Assembly (NCBI RefSeq): GCF_013036045.1
Contig: NZ_WTPX01000010.1
Location: 1 to 59,380, forward strand
Length of the DNA stretch: 59,380 nucleotides
Direction of reading: 5' to 3'
Source: Alienimonas chondri
GTDB lineage: Bacteria > Planctomycetota > Planctomycetia > Planctomycetales > Planctomycetaceae
Part shown: positions 31,181 through 40,556 of the stretch, piece after piece
Layout of the letters: each line of letters opens with the position of its first letter
Position numbering within the stretch: the first letter of the stretch is position 1
Translations under genes and position numbers: made by a program
The notes under the pieces: generated by a model
What the model saw: only the letters and a program-made list of their open reading frames with translations
What the model was told of the DNA's origin: nothing
Database searches by the model: none

Positions 31181-33625
31181 ATGCCCCCGCCGCCCGCCAC
31201 CGCGGAGATCGCCGGCCGGCCGTCCGCCGCGTTGCGGCCGGAACTCCACGGATTGCTCTCCGCGGTCCGCGGTCGCCTGCGTCGCTACGTCCTCCTCCGC
31301 GGGCTGGCGATCCTGGCGCTCACCGCCGTCGGCGTGTTCTGGGCGGCGCTGTGGCTCGACGACTTCTGGTTCTTCCTCACCCGGCTCGAACTACCGAACT
31401 GGCTGCGAATCGGGTTCGACGGCGCCGCGATCCTGCTGCTGCTGGGGGTGGCGGCGGTCTGGTTGATCGGGCGCTTGGTCATCTCCGCCGGCCCCCGCGA
31501 CCTCGCCCTCGCCGCGGAACGACGGTTCCCGGATCTCCGCGGCCGGCTCGTGCTGGCCGTCGAGCGCGCCCAGAACCCCGGATTGGCGCAGCAGGAATCG
31601 CATTTCACCGCGGCCCTCGCCGATCGCGCCGCGGCGGACGCCGCCGAACGCGTGCGGTCGCTTCCGCCGGGCGAGTTGTTCGACCCTGTCCCGCTGCGTC
31701 GCTCCCTGGCTCTGGCGGTCGTGCTGACGGTCGGCACCGTCGCGTTCGGTCTCTGGCAGACGGACGCTGTGCGGCGGTTGTCCGACGCCTACGTTCAATT
31801 GGCGGACATCTACCGGGTTCGCGAGACGTCGCTGACCGTCGCCGCGGTGCTTCCGCCGGGCGAAGAAACGAAGCCGTTGACGCCCGGCGAAGCGCACCGG
31901 CATCCCCGCGGGGCGGACCTCGTCCTGTTGATCGACACGCCCTCCGGCGAGCGCCCCGGCGGCGGCCCGTGGCGTGCGCCGGAGCAGGTCACCGTCACCC
32001 GCGAGACCGCCGGCGGCGCCACCGGCCGCAGCTTCGCGCTCCCGGACGGCCCGGGCCGATTCCGCTTCGCCCTCGATGAAGTCCGCGACGGCATGACCGT
32101 CTGGCTCTCCGGCGGCGATTTCGTCACCCGAACGCCGTACGTCATCGACGCCGTCGATCCGCCCCGCCCGAGTCGCGTGGCCGTCTCCGCGAAGTTTCCG
32201 CGATACACCGGGCTGAACAGCGAGGACGCCGACGGCAATTTGCTCCCCGAGGTTCGCCCGGTTCGCGGCGCCAAAGCGACCGTGCCGGTGGGGACGGAGT
32301 TCGAACTGGTTCTCGACGCCAACAAGCCTCTCGCCGCCGCCCGGGTGACGATCGACGGCGAGGCCGTGCCGACGGTGATGGATTCTGAGGACGGAGAGAC
32401 GGCCGTTCGGATCCCGCTGACGATGCTGCCCCCGAAGTCCGACGCCCCGGACGCGCCGGAAGATCCGTTTAGCGCCGCCGAGGGGACCGTCGGCGTCCGA
32501 CCCGGCGCCCGGGTTGCGGTGGAATTGGAAGACGCCGACGGCATCCGCAGTCAGTCGCCGGTCCGGCTGGTGTTGGCCGGTGTGGTCGACGATCCGCCCG
32601 CCGTCCGCGCGGAACCCACCGGCGTCTCCGACGCCCTCACCCGCACCGCGTCGGTGCCGTTCGTCGGCACGATTGCGGACGACTACGGCGTCGCCACCGC
32701 CCGCTTTCTCTACAAGTTGGTTGAGGAAGCGAACGAGGCGACGGACGGCGTGGCCGAGGCGGACGGCGAGGACGCGGACGATCCCCCGGAATCGGCCTCG
32801 GAGTGGCGGGAACGGCGCTTCCGCGTTCGTCCCCGCGGCCTGCCGGAACAATTCGACGTCGGCGATCCCGACCCGGCCCTCACCGCCGACCGCGACGCGG
32901 AGCGATTCGAGATCGCCGGGCTCGACCTGAAAGTCGGCCAGACGCTGACCGTGGTGGTCGCCGCGTCGGACGCCAACGATCTGACCGGTCCCGGCGAGGG
33001 CCGCGGCCCCGAACGCTCCTTCCGCATCGTCACCCCGGAGGAACTGCTCGCGCGGTTGTTCGACCGCGAAGTCAACCTGCGGCGGATCTTCGAGCGCAGC
33101 TTGGAGGAGGTCACCGCCTCCGGCGACGACCTCTCACTGATCACTGCGGAGACCTCCGCGGCCGACGTCCGCCGCACCGCGGGTCTCGCCTCGAGCGAAC
33201 TGGGGCAGAACGCCGGCCAGGCGGAGGCCGTTCGCAGCGGATTCCGGGAGATTCTCGCCGAACTGGTCAACAACGCGGTGCAGAACTCGTCGGCGGTGTC
33301 TCGATTGGAGGAGCTGATCCTCGAGCCGTTGACCGTGATCACCGACGACCTGTTCCCCGAAGCGGATCGCGCCGCGGGCGCCCTGGGGGCGGCCGCGGAA
33401 ACCGGCGCTTCGGGGCCGGAACGAGCCGCCGCCGCCGCCGCCGCCGCCCAGGCCACCGAGCGTCTCGCCTCCGCGATGGCGAAGGTCTTGCAGGAGATGG
33501 AAGACCTCGCGGAATACCATGAAGCGGTGCGAGACTTGCAGTTGCTGGTGCAGGCGCAGGAGGAACTGCTCGAACGCACCAAGCGTGAACAGAAGACCGA
33601 CCTCATCGACGGACTCTTTGAATGA
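31181..33625 (+). CDS. DUF4175-like membrane protein
   Basis: 814 residues, first gene of the operon to 42514. Seen: three transmembrane helices near the N-terminus ('LRGLAILALTAVGVFWAALW', 'GAAILLLLGVAAVWLIGRL', 'SLALAVVLTVGTVAFGLW'), then a large extracytoplasmic region of beta-rich Ig-like repeats (e.g. 'RVAVSAKFPRYTGLNSED'), the 'PFVGTIADDYGVATARFLY' segment typical of DUF4175, and a C-terminal helical part with a run of eight Ala encoded by eight GCC codons (33425-33448) followed by a coiled coil. Families of this type sit next to BatA/VWA genes in Planctomycetes. It probably spans the inner membrane with its bulk in the periplasm. Its stop overlaps the next start (ATGA). Confidence 0.8.
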   Translation: MPPPPATAEIAGRPSAALRPELHGLLSAVRGRLRRYVLLRGLAILALTAVGVFWAALWLDDFWFFLTRLELPNWLRIGFDGAAILLLLGVAAVWLIGRLVISAGPRDLALAAERRFPDLRGRLVLAVERAQNPGLAQQESHFTAALADRAAADAAERVRSLPPGELFDPVPLRRSLALAVVLTVGTVAFGLWQTDAVRRLSDAYVQLADIYRVRETSLTVAAVLPPGEETKPLTPGEAHRHPRGADLVLLIDTPSGERPGGGPWRAPEQVTVTRETAGGATGRSFALPDGPGRFRFALDEVRDGMTVWLSGGDFVTRTPYVIDAVDPPRPSRVAVSAKFPRYTGLNSEDADGNLLPEVRPVRGAKATVPVGTEFELVLDANKPLAAARVTIDGEAVPTVMDSEDGETAVRIPLTMLPPKSDAPDAPEDPFSAAEGTVGVRPGARVAVELEDADGIRSQSPVRLVLAGVVDDPPAVRAEPTGVSDALTRTASVPFVGTIADDYGVATARFLYKLVEEANEATDGVAEADGEDADDPPESASEWRERRFRVRPRGLPEQFDVGDPDPALTADRDAERFEIAGLDLKVGQTLTVVVAASDANDLTGPGEGRGPERSFRIVTPEELLARLFDREVNLRRIFERSLEEVTASGDDLSLITAETSAADVRRTAGLASSELGQNAGQAEAVRSGFREILAELVNNAVQNSSAVSRLEELILEPLTVITDDLFPEADRAAGALGAAAETGASGPERAAAAAAAAQATERLASAMAKVLQEMEDLAEYHEAVRDLQLLVQAQEELLERTKREQKTDLIDGLFE

Positions 33626-35499
33626 CGTTCCTCGTCACGATCGCCTCCCGGGCGCCTCGGTGCGGCCTGCTGTTCGCCTTGGTCCTCGGCGCAGCATGGC
33701 TGCCCGCCGGCACGGCAGCGGCGGAGGACGAACCGCCTCGGCCGAGTCTCGAAGAGGAAGAACGGGCGCTCGCCGCGCAGTTCGGCCGCTTGGAGGACAC
33801 GCTGCTGAAGATGGCCCGTTACCTCCGCAAAACGGAGCCGGAGCGCTCTGATTTGCTCGTGCGGGCGTTGCAGAAGGCCCGTGAGGAGCGGATCGAGGTG
33901 CGGATGAAATCCGTCGCGGATCTGCTGCGCAGCGACGCCGCCGCCGGGTTGTCGCCGAACTTCGGGGACGCCATCGATCAGCAGGCCCAGCTCGTCGACG
34001 GGATGCGGAGCGTGCTCGGGTTGCTCCGCAGCGAGGACCGCAGGAAGGAGATCGATTCCGAGCAGGAACGCCTCGCGGCGATTCTGAAGGATGTGAATCG
34101 CCTCTCCAGCGCTCAAAAAGCTAACAGCGCCGCAAATCGACGCGGCGAAGCCGCCTCCCGAGTTGCCGGCAAGCAGCGCGACACCGCCGAACGCACCGGC
34201 GAACTGCTGGACGACATCAAACAGGACGACGCCGGAAAAGCCGCGGGCGAAGAATCCGCCGAAGGCGAGCCGGGCGATCCCTCCGACGCTTCCCCCGACA
34301 TGCAGGGCGACCCCGGCGAGGGCGAGCCGAACGAAGGCGAAGCGGGCGAGTCCTCTGAAGGGGAGCCGGGCGATGGCGAACCGAAGAAACCGGGCGCAGG
34401 CGAACCCAAAGAACCGGGTGAGGGCGAACCCAAGGAACCTGGCGAAGGGGAACCGAAGGAGCCGGGGGAAGGGGAACCGAAGGAGCCGGGGGAAGGAGAG
34501 CCGAGCGAAGGCGAAGCGGGCGATCCGTCGGACCCCGGCGAGCCGGAACCCTCCGACAGCCCCCCGGGCGAACCGGGGCAGCCCGGCCAGCCGGGGCAGC
34601 CCGGCCAGCCGGGGCAGCCTGGCGAACCCGGCGAGCCGGGAGAGAGCGGCGAACAACCGCCGTCCGACGAACCGCCGCCGGACTCCACGCCCGGCAAGGA
34701 GGAGTTGGAGGCCGCCAAGAAGGCGATGGAAGATGCCCTCAAGGAGCTGGAGCAGGCGGAGCGCGAGGGCGCTCAGGAGGCCCAGGAAGAAGCGATCAAG
34801 AAACTCGCCGAAGCGAAGGAGCGCCTCGAAGAGATCCTCCGCCAGCTCCGCGAAGAGGAAGCCGAACTCGTGCTGCGGGCGTTGGAAGTTCGGTTCCAAA
34901 AAATGCTTTCGATGCAGCAAGCCGTGCTGACCGATACGCTCGCCGTCGCTCGGGTCGAAGAGATTACCGATCGCGAGCGAACCAAAGCCCGCGATCTGGC
35001 CCGTCGTGAACGCGCGATCGGACTGGAAGGGGAGAAAGCGTTGCAGTTACTGCGCGAAGACGGTTCGAGCGTCGCCTTCCCCGAAGCGCTGCAACAGATC
35101 GCCGCGGACGTCGAGTTCGCCTCCGAGTTGCTCCTCAAGGCCCGTGTCGACGACCTCACCCAGCAGGTCGAGCGGGACGTCATCGAGTCGCTCGAAGAGT
35201 TGATCGATGCGTTGCAGGCCGAACTCGAAAAGCTCCAACAGCAGAAGTCCGAGAGCCAGCAACAGCAGCAACAGGGACAGCCGGGCGAAGAGGCTCTGAT
35301 CGACAAAATTTCCGAGCTGAAGATGCTGCGGACCCTTCAGAAAGGCATCAATCGGCGGACTCGACTGCTGGGATTGGAAGTCCCCGCGCCGGGCGATGCG
35401 GCGGACGTCGACGTGACGTCTCGACTGCGCGCGTTGTCCGGCCGTCAGTCGCGGATCGAGTCGGCGACGTATGATCTGGCGGTCGGCAAAACGAACTGA
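33622..35499 (+). CDS. Secreted coiled-coil protein with GEGEPKEP and GQP repeats
   Basis: 625 residues with signal peptide 'RCGLLFALVLGAAWLPAGTAA'. Three parts: an N-terminal helical domain (about 38-200), a disordered acidic Gly-Glu-Pro segment (about 208-352) containing five 8-residue GEGEPKEP-type units and five GQP triplets, and a C-terminal long coiled coil (about 352-560; 'EELEAAKKAMEDALKELEQA', 'AELEKLQQQKSESQQQQQQG') ending in a basic helix. No enzymatic motif. The pairing with the DUF4175-like gene (4-base overlap) and the shared coiled coils suggest the two proteins interact in the periplasm, with the acidic segment as a spacer. Confidence 0.8.
   Translation: MTFLVTIASRAPRCGLLFALVLGAAWLPAGTAAAEDEPPRPSLEEEERALAAQFGRLEDTLLKMARYLRKTEPERSDLLVRALQKAREERIEVRMKSVADLLRSDAAAGLSPNFGDAIDQQAQLVDGMRSVLGLLRSEDRRKEIDSEQERLAAILKDVNRLSSAQKANSAANRRGEAASRVAGKQRDTAERTGELLDDIKQDDAGKAAGEESAEGEPGDPSDASPDMQGDPGEGEPNEGEAGESSEGEPGDGEPKKPGAGEPKEPGEGEPKEPGEGEPKEPGEGEPKEPGEGEPSEGEAGDPSDPGEPEPSDSPPGEPGQPGQPGQPGQPGQPGEPGEPGESGEQPPSDEPPPDSTPGKEELEAAKKAMEDALKELEQAEREGAQEAQEEAIKKLAEAKERLEEILRQLREEEAELVLRALEVRFQKMLSMQQAVLTDTLAVARVEEITDRERTKARDLARRERAIGLEGEKALQLLREDGSSVAFPEALQQIAADVEFASELLLKARVDDLTQQVERDVIESLEELIDALQAELEKLQQQKSESQQQQQQGQPGEEALIDKISELKMLRTLQKGINRRTRLLGLEVPAPGDAADVDVTSRLRALSGRQSRIESATYDLAVGKTN
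34393..34512 (+). repeat. Five 24-base tandem units encoding GEGEPKEP
   Basis: Five consecutive 24-base units at 34393, 34417, 34441, 34465 and 34489, encoding GAGEPKEP, three times GEGEPKEP, and GEGEPSEG. Units three and four are nearly identical at DNA level (GGSGAAGGGGAACCGAAGGA), others differ mostly at third positions. The in-frame unit length makes copy-number change harmless to the frame. Confidence 0.85.
34576..34620 (+). repeat. Five 9-base units encoding GQP
   Basis: Alternating GGGCAGCCC and GGCCAGCCG codon triplets forming an 18-base repeat, encoding Gly-Gln-Pro five times between two Gly-Glu-Pro-rich stretches. A collagen-like pattern, here in a bacterial secreted protein; part of the disordered spacer of the coiled-coil protein. 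Confidence 0.8.
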
Positions 35500-35534
35500 C
35501 GCCCGCCCCCGTCCCCTCCAGCCCCGGAACCGCC

Positions 35535-36575
35535 GTGCCTTTCGCCGAACTGTTGCTGGTCGTCGTCGCCGCACAGGCTGCCCCGCCCGACGTGAGCGAG
35601 GCGCCCTTCGAGACCTTCACCCCGCCGTCGATCGGCGAGGTGCGGGAAGCGGTCTCCGCGTATCTCGACCGCCGCGCCGAGGTTCGGCAGGAGCCGTTGC
35701 CGAACCGCGAGGATCTGCTCGCCTCCTGGGACGGGATGACCGAGGAAACGCCGCCGGCGGAACGGCTCGACCTGCTCGCCGTCACCCTGCGGGCCGCCGA
35801 TCCGGCGATTGAGGACCTGCTCGCCGCGCTCGACCCGCTTGGCCGCCCGCCTGAGGAACGACCGGACGTCGACTTTGCCGTGGACTCCTCCGATCCCTTC
35901 GCGCGGGATCATCTCCGGCTGATCGTCGGCCGCACGCTGGTGCGGCTGGGGATGTACGACGAAGCCCTCGGCGAACTGGAAGGGCTGGCCCCGGCGGAAC
36001 TCATCGATCCGGCGACCGCGCTGTATTGCCGCGCGGTGTGCGAGCATCAACTGCTGATGCGGGGCGAGGCGTTGCAAACCCTCGCGACGCTGCTGGACCG
36101 AACGGCCCGCGTGCCGGAGTCGGTCACCGCGTTGGCCGGCCTCATGCAGGCGGAATTGAACGAAACCGAACCCGAGTCGCTCCGTGAAGTGGCCGGGATG
36201 ATGCGGGACGTGGAACGCCGCCTCGACCTCGGCCGCAGCGGCCCGAAGGTTCGCAAACAGGAAGAGGAGATCATCGCTCGCCTCGATGCGATCATTGAGA
36301 AGCTGCAGGCCCAGGCCGGCGGCGGCGGCGGGGAGGGCGGGGGCAACAGTCCGTCGCAATCGAATCAGTCCGCCAATCCCGGCTCCGACTCCGCCCTGAA
36401 GGGCGGACCTTCGGACGGCATCGCGGACGACAAGCCGGCGGACGGCGCCGGGGGATGGGGCGACCTGCCGCCTCGTGAGCAGGCCCGGGCTCGCTCGCTG
36501 CTCGACCGCGACTATCCCGGTCACTATCGCCGCGTCGTGGAAGAGTATTTTCGTAAGTCCGCGGAGGAAGATTGA
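35535..36575 (+). CDS. Secreted TPR-like helical protein
   Basis: 346 residues with a GTG start. Seen: an N-terminal hydrophobic signal 'FAELLLVVVAAQAA', then helix-rich sequence with TPR-like pairs ('LRLIVGRTLVRLGMYDEALGELEGL', read in two parts; 'DPATALYCRAVCEHQLLMRG') over about 120-200, a Glu-rich coiled coil 'GPKVRKQEEEIIARLDAIIE' and a Gly/Ser-rich linker (about 262-310) before a final conserved 'LPPREQARARSLLDRDYPGH'. The last motif occurs in BatC-like partners beside Bat genes. It lies 35 bases after the coiled-coil gene and its stop is next to a GGAGG for the next gene. Confidence 0.75.
   Translation: MPFAELLLVVVAAQAAPPDVSEAPFETFTPPSIGEVREAVSAYLDRRAEVRQEPLPNREDLLASWDGMTEETPPAERLDLLAVTLRAADPAIEDLLAALDPLGRPPEERPDVDFAVDSSDPFARDHLRLIVGRTLVRLGMYDEALGELEGLAPAELIDPATALYCRAVCEHQLLMRGEALQTLATLLDRTARVPESVTALAGLMQAELNETEPESLREVAGMMRDVERRLDLGRSGPKVRKQEEEIIARLDAIIEKLQAQAGGGGGEGGGNSPSQSNQSANPGSDSALKGGPSDGIADDKPADGAGGWGDLPPREQARARSLLDRDYPGHYRRVVEEYFRKSAEED
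36563..36567 (+). promoter_or_regulatory. Ribosome-binding site for the NPCBM-domain gene
   Basis: GGAGG lying inside the end of the preceding gene, ten bases before the ATG at 36578. An in-frame TTG at 36572 would be only four bases away, so the ATG is preferred. Confidence 0.55.
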
Positions 36576-36577
36576 AT

Positions 36578-37792
36578 ATGAAGTCGTCGTCGATGCCCCT
36601 CGCCCCGTGGTGCCTCGTCGTTCCCTTGTTCTGCGCCGTCGGGGTGGCGGCGTCGGCGGACGTTCAGGTCGAAGCTCTGCCGCTCAACGGGGCCGCCGCG
36701 TCGGGATCGCTGGTGGGAGCGGAGAACGAGCGGGTGCGGCTGCTCACGGAAGACGGCGAACGCCTGTTGCCGTTCGATGATCTCGCGGAATTGCGTCTGC
36801 CGCTCCCGGAGGCTCCCCCCGCCGTCGCGGAGTCCGCCGTGTTGCTGGCCGGGGGCAGCGTCCTGCCGGTGTCCGCCGTCACGCTGGTCGACGGCGTCCT
36901 CCAGGCCTCCTCGCCGGGTCTCGGGACCGTCAGCCTGCCGGGAGCGGCGGTACGAGCGATTCGCTTTCGCCCGCTCACCGGAGCGGATCTCGAACGCTGG
37001 GACGAATTGGCGACCTCCGGCCCGGACGGGGACTTGGTCGTCGTCCGTCGCGGCGAACGATTGGACAAGCTGGTCGGCAGCGTCGGCGGGGTCGGCGAGG
37101 AGACCGTGCCGTTCCTGTTGAACGGCTCCGAGGTGCCGCTGCCGCGCGGGCGGTCGAACTTCATCGGCATCGTGTTCGGCGGCACCGACCTCGATGCGAA
37201 GCCGGTGGCGATCCTGCATCCGCACGTCGGCGGAGCCTTGAGGGCGGCGTCCCTCAACATCACCGCGGAGGGGATGGCCGAGATGAAGCTGGTCGACGGG
37301 CCGAGCGTCACCGTCCCGCTGTCCGGCGTGGCGTCGATCGATTTCGCCGCGGGGTCGGTCACCCCGCTGGCGGATCTGCCGCTGCGGGGCGGGCCCGACC
37401 CGGACTCCGTCTGGGCGGACGATCAGTGGATCGTCGGCCGCAATCTCAATCTCCAAAGCGAGCCGATCGGCATCGCCGGCCGCACCTTCGATCGCGGGCT
37501 CGTGCTCCATGCCCCGACGTCCTACGAGTGGCGCCTGCCCAAGGACACCGGCCGGCTGCGGGCGACCGTCGGGATCGAAGACGCCCGCCGCACGCTGGGT
37601 GTGGGCGCGGTCGATTTGACGATTTCCGGCGACGGTCGGGAGTTGTTCGCGCAGCGGGTGACGCATACGGATGCACCCTTGGAACTGAACGTGGACCTCA
37701 CCGGGGTCCGCACCCTGACGATTGCAATCGGCGTCGCGGGCGACCCCGTGGGCGATCACCTCGCGCTCGGCAACGCTCGATTCACCCGATGA
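36578..37792 (+). CDS. Secreted NPCBM-domain protein
   Basis: 404 residues from the ATG at 36578, which overlaps nothing but follows the preceding stop by two bases. Seen: signal peptide 'WCLVVPLFCAVGVAASA', an N-terminal beta-rich region (about 30-250; resembles repeated SH3-like strands 'GSLVGAENERVRLLTEDGE'), and a C-terminal NPCBM-type jelly roll (about 285-404) with 'FDRGLVLHAPTSYEWRL', 'RLRATVGIEDARR' and 'LTIAIGVAGDPVGDHLALGN'. NPCBM domains are carbohydrate-binding modules found on glycosidases. Suggests cell-surface or periplasmic glycan binding. The next gene begins 11 bases after its stop, or overlaps it if an earlier in-frame ATG is used. Confidence 0.8.
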   Translation: MKSSSMPLAPWCLVVPLFCAVGVAASADVQVEALPLNGAAASGSLVGAENERVRLLTEDGERLLPFDDLAELRLPLPEAPPAVAESAVLLAGGSVLPVSAVTLVDGVLQASSPGLGTVSLPGAAVRAIRFRPLTGADLERWDELATSGPDGDLVVVRRGERLDKLVGSVGGVGEETVPFLLNGSEVPLPRGRSNFIGIVFGGTDLDAKPVAILHPHVGGALRAASLNITAEGMAEMKLVDGPSVTVPLSGVASIDFAAGSVTPLADLPLRGGPDPDSVWADDQWIVGRNLNLQSEPIGIAGRTFDRGLVLHAPTSYEWRLPKDTGRLRATVGIEDARRTLGVGAVDLTISGDGRELFAQRVTHTDAPLELNVDLTGVRTLTIAIGVAGDPVGDHLALGNARFTR

Positions 37793-37803
37793 GGCAGATT
37801 GAC

Positions 37804-39492
37804 ATGAACGTTCGAGCTTCGCTCGCCGTCGCGATTCTCGCGTGCGGCGCCTCCGCAAACCTTCGCGCGGCGGACGTTCCGCTCGAAGTGGCCCCCTCCG
37901 TCCTGGAGGCTCAGGCCGCCCGGGCGGCGGTGATCGAACGCATCGCCCCGACGGTCGTCGCGATCTTCGGTCCGGACGGCGGCGGGGGCGGGTCGGGCGT
38001 GCTGATCTCCGCGGACGGATACGCCGTCACGAACTTCCACGTGACCGACGGCTGCGGCGACGCGATGAAGTGCGGGCTGAACGACGGCAAGGTCTACGAC
38101 GCCGTCATCGTGGGCACCGACCCGGTCGGCGACGTGGCTCTGATCAAACTGCTGGGTCGGGACGACTTCCCGGTCGCCGAATTCGGCGACAGTGACGCTG
38201 TCCGCCCCGGCGACTGGTGCCTGGCGATGGGCAACCCGTTCCTGTTGGCGAAATCGGACTTCGCCCCGACCGTCACCTACGGCCTGGTCAGCGGCACGCA
38301 TCGCTATCAGGAGCCGGCCGGCACCTTTCTCGAATACACCGATTGCCTGCAGATCGACGCCAGCGTGAACCCCGGCAACTCCGGCGGGCCGTTGTTCGCC
38401 GCGGACGGCGCCGACGCCGGCAAGCTGATCGGCATCAACGGCCGGATCAGCATCAAGCGGGGCCGGGTGAACAGCGGCGCCGCCTATGCGATCAGTTCCA
38501 ATCAGGTGAAGTACTTCCTGGGCCATCTCCGCAGCGGGCGAGCGCTGGATCATGGGACGTTGAATGCGACCGTCCGCACGAACTTCGACGGCGACGTGCT
38601 GTTCGATCGCATCCTCGACGGCTCTGCGGCACAGATTCGCGGGGTGAAGGAGGGCGACGAGCTGGTCGCCTTCGCGGGGCGGCCGATTCGCAGCGTGAAC
38701 CAATTCAAGAACGTTTTAGGCGTCTATCCGGCCGGCTGGCCGCTGCCGTTGACCGTGCGGCGAGGCACGGAAACGATCGACCTGATCGTGCGCACCCGCG
38801 GCCTGAACCGCCGGACGGATCTCCTCAAAACCGTCGCCCCCAAACCGGGGCCGCCGCCGAACGACGTGGTCAAACCGCTGTTGGAGAAGCGCCCGGGCTA
38901 CGTGAACGCCCACTTCAACGAGGTGGAGAGGGATCGCGTGCTCGCCTCCCTGGGTTCGGCGCTTCCCGCCGCCGGCTGGCGAATCGCCGGCGCCGACGCC
39001 GACGGGGTGGAGGCGGAGTTCACCCTCAGCGACCGCGGCGTCGGTTTGAAGCTGGGGGCCAACCGCTTCCTGCAATCGCTGGAGGACGACGCCGAGGTGC
39101 TGAACGAGCCGCCCGGGAGCGGCGGGCTGCTATTCGCCCTGCGGCAATGGCAACTGCTGCGAAGCGGCCGCACGACCGACTTCGCCGATCTGCACTACGT
39201 CGGGACCGAGCCGCTCGACTGGGACGGCCCGACCGTCGACGTGCTCGAAGCGGAGAACCGGGGCGTCGTGACCCACTTCTATATCGAAGTCGGCCAAGAC
39301 GGGACCGGCATGCTGCGCGGCTTCGATTCCTGGCAGGAGAACCGCGGCGCCGCCACGGAGGTGCGCTTTGACGGCGACCGGCTCGACGGCTCGTTGCCGG
39401 TCCCGTCGCAGATGCGCGTCGCGGCCGGCGGTGCGCCTTACCGCACTTTCAAGTTCACCACCGCGACCGTTGCGTCGGGAGAGAGCGAATGA
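37804..39492 (+). CDS. HtrA-like trypsin-type serine protease with PDZ domain (intact triad)
   Basis: 562 residues from the ATG at 37804: GAGG (37791-37794) lies nine bases upstream and a signal peptide 'SLAVAILACGASANLRA' follows. An in-frame ATG at 37789 adds five residues. Seen: full catalytic triad His79 ('VTNFHVTDG'), Asp110 ('PVGDVALIKL') and Ser193 ('NPGNSGGPLF'), then a PDZ domain (about 265-345) with 'GVKEGDELVAFAGRPI', and a C-terminal region of about 200 residues of unknown fold. A periplasmic quality-control or signalling protease. First of three tandem homologues; stop overlaps the next start by four bases. Confidence 0.9.
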   Translation: MNVRASLAVAILACGASANLRAADVPLEVAPSVLEAQAARAAVIERIAPTVVAIFGPDGGGGGSGVLISADGYAVTNFHVTDGCGDAMKCGLNDGKVYDAVIVGTDPVGDVALIKLLGRDDFPVAEFGDSDAVRPGDWCLAMGNPFLLAKSDFAPTVTYGLVSGTHRYQEPAGTFLEYTDCLQIDASVNPGNSGGPLFAADGADAGKLIGINGRISIKRGRVNSGAAYAISSNQVKYFLGHLRSGRALDHGTLNATVRTNFDGDVLFDRILDGSAAQIRGVKEGDELVAFAGRPIRSVNQFKNVLGVYPAGWPLPLTVRRGTETIDLIVRTRGLNRRTDLLKTVAPKPGPPPNDVVKPLLEKRPGYVNAHFNEVERDRVLASLGSALPAAGWRIAGADADGVEAEFTLSDRGVGLKLGANRFLQSLEDDAEVLNEPPGSGGLLFALRQWQLLRSGRTTDFADLHYVGTEPLDWDGPTVDVLEAENRGVVTHFYIEVGQDGTGMLRGFDSWQENRGAATEVRFDGDRLDGSLPVPSQMRVAAGGAPYRTFKFTTATVASGESE

Positions 39493-40556
39493 TCGTCGCC
39501 GCGACCCTTCTCGCCTGCGGGCTGTTCGCGGAGGACCCGGCGATCGAGGACGCGGGCGTCGCGACCTCCGCCCGGGCCGTGACCGCGGAGACGCTGCCGA
39601 AGGTGGTCAAGATCTTCGGCGCCGGGGGCCTGCGCGGACTGCCCGCCTACGGGACCGGGTTCCTCATCTCGCCGCGTGGGCATGTCGCGACGGCGTGGAA
39701 CCACGTGCTCGACGCCGATCCGAACATCCTCGTCGTGCTGGACGACGGGCGCCGGCTGACCTGCAAGTTGCTGGCCGCCGATCCGTCACGTGGCCTCGCA
39801 GTACTGGAGCCGGAGCGTGACGACCTCGACCTGCCCCACTTCGATCCCGCGACCTTCGCCCCCGCCGAAGCTGGCGCCCGCGTGCTGGCGTTCTCGAACT
39901 CCTACAAAGTGGCCGGCGGCGATGAACCGGTCGCGGTGCAGCGGGCGGTGATCAGCGCCGTTGCGGAACTGGACGCCCGCCGGGGAAGGAACGCCGCGGG
40001 CATCGCCGGGCCGGTGCTGATCCTCGACGCCCCCACGAACAACCCCGGCTCCGCGGGCGGCCCGATTGTCGATCGTCGCGGTTCGTTGGTCGGGATCATC
40101 GGCCGCGAACTCAAGAACGACGCGACCAACGTGTTCGTCAACTACGCCTTGCCGGCCGAGAAGATCGGCGAGACGCTGACGGCGATGATGGAAGACGATT
40201 TCGTCGCGACGTCCTCGGCGTCGATCGCGCTATCTGGCGGTCCGCAGCCGGCGGATCTCGGCGCGTTGCTCGTCCCGGACGTCGTCCGCCGCACGCCGGC
40301 TTACGTCGAACTCGTTCAACCCGACTCCCCCGCGGCGGCCGCCGGTCTGCGAGCCGGAGACCTCATCGTGTTGATCGACGGCGAACTCGTGCCCTCGATC
40401 CGCCTGCTGCGGTCCCGTTTGGCCGCCGTGGAGCCGGGCGAACCGGTGGACCTCGTCGTTCGCCGCGACGGCGAACTGGTGCCGCTGACCGTCGCCGTGC
40501 CGGAGGTCGAAGACCTCCGCGATCCGCCCGCCGAACTTCCCCGCGACCGCCGCTGA
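39489..40556 (+). CDS. HtrA-like pseudoprotease with PDZ domain (Asp and Ser lost)
   Basis: 355 residues. Seen: a short signal 'IVAATLLACGLFAEDPA', a trypsin-like fold with His72 retained ('ATAWNHVLDADP'), but Gly102 where Asp belongs ('ADPSRGLAVLEP') and Ala189 where the nucleophile belongs ('NNPGSAGGPIVD' aligning with NPGNSGGPLF in the upstream gene), so it cannot work as a serine protease. A PDZ domain follows ('VELVQPDSPAAAAGLRAGDL', about 275-340). Overall architecture otherwise matches its upstream neighbour. Probably a regulatory or scaffolding paralogue. Start overlaps upstream stop (ATGA), stop overlaps downstream start by one base (TGATG). Confidence 0.85.
   Translation: MIVAATLLACGLFAEDPAIEDAGVATSARAVTAETLPKVVKIFGAGGLRGLPAYGTGFLISPRGHVATAWNHVLDADPNILVVLDDGRRLTCKLLAADPSRGLAVLEPERDDLDLPHFDPATFAPAEAGARVLAFSNSYKVAGGDEPVAVQRAVISAVAELDARRGRNAAGIAGPVLILDAPTNNPGSAGGPIVDRRGSLVGIIGRELKNDATNVFVNYALPAEKIGETLTAMMEDDFVATSSASIALSGGPQPADLGALLVPDVVRRTPAYVELVQPDSPAAAAGLRAGDLIVLIDGELVPSIRLLRSRLAAVEPGEPVDLVVRRDGELVPLTVAVPEVEDLRDPPAELPRDRR

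Noticed and set aside
33425-33448. (GCC)8 run as a possible phase-variable tract
   Set aside because: The unit is three bases, so slippage would only change Ala number, not the frame. It sits in a helical Ala-rich region.
34113-34742. Minus-strand frame encoding collagen-like Gly-Ser-Pro repeats
   Set aside because: It is the mirror of the GEGEPKEP/GQP repeats of the sense gene; no start context or secretion signal.
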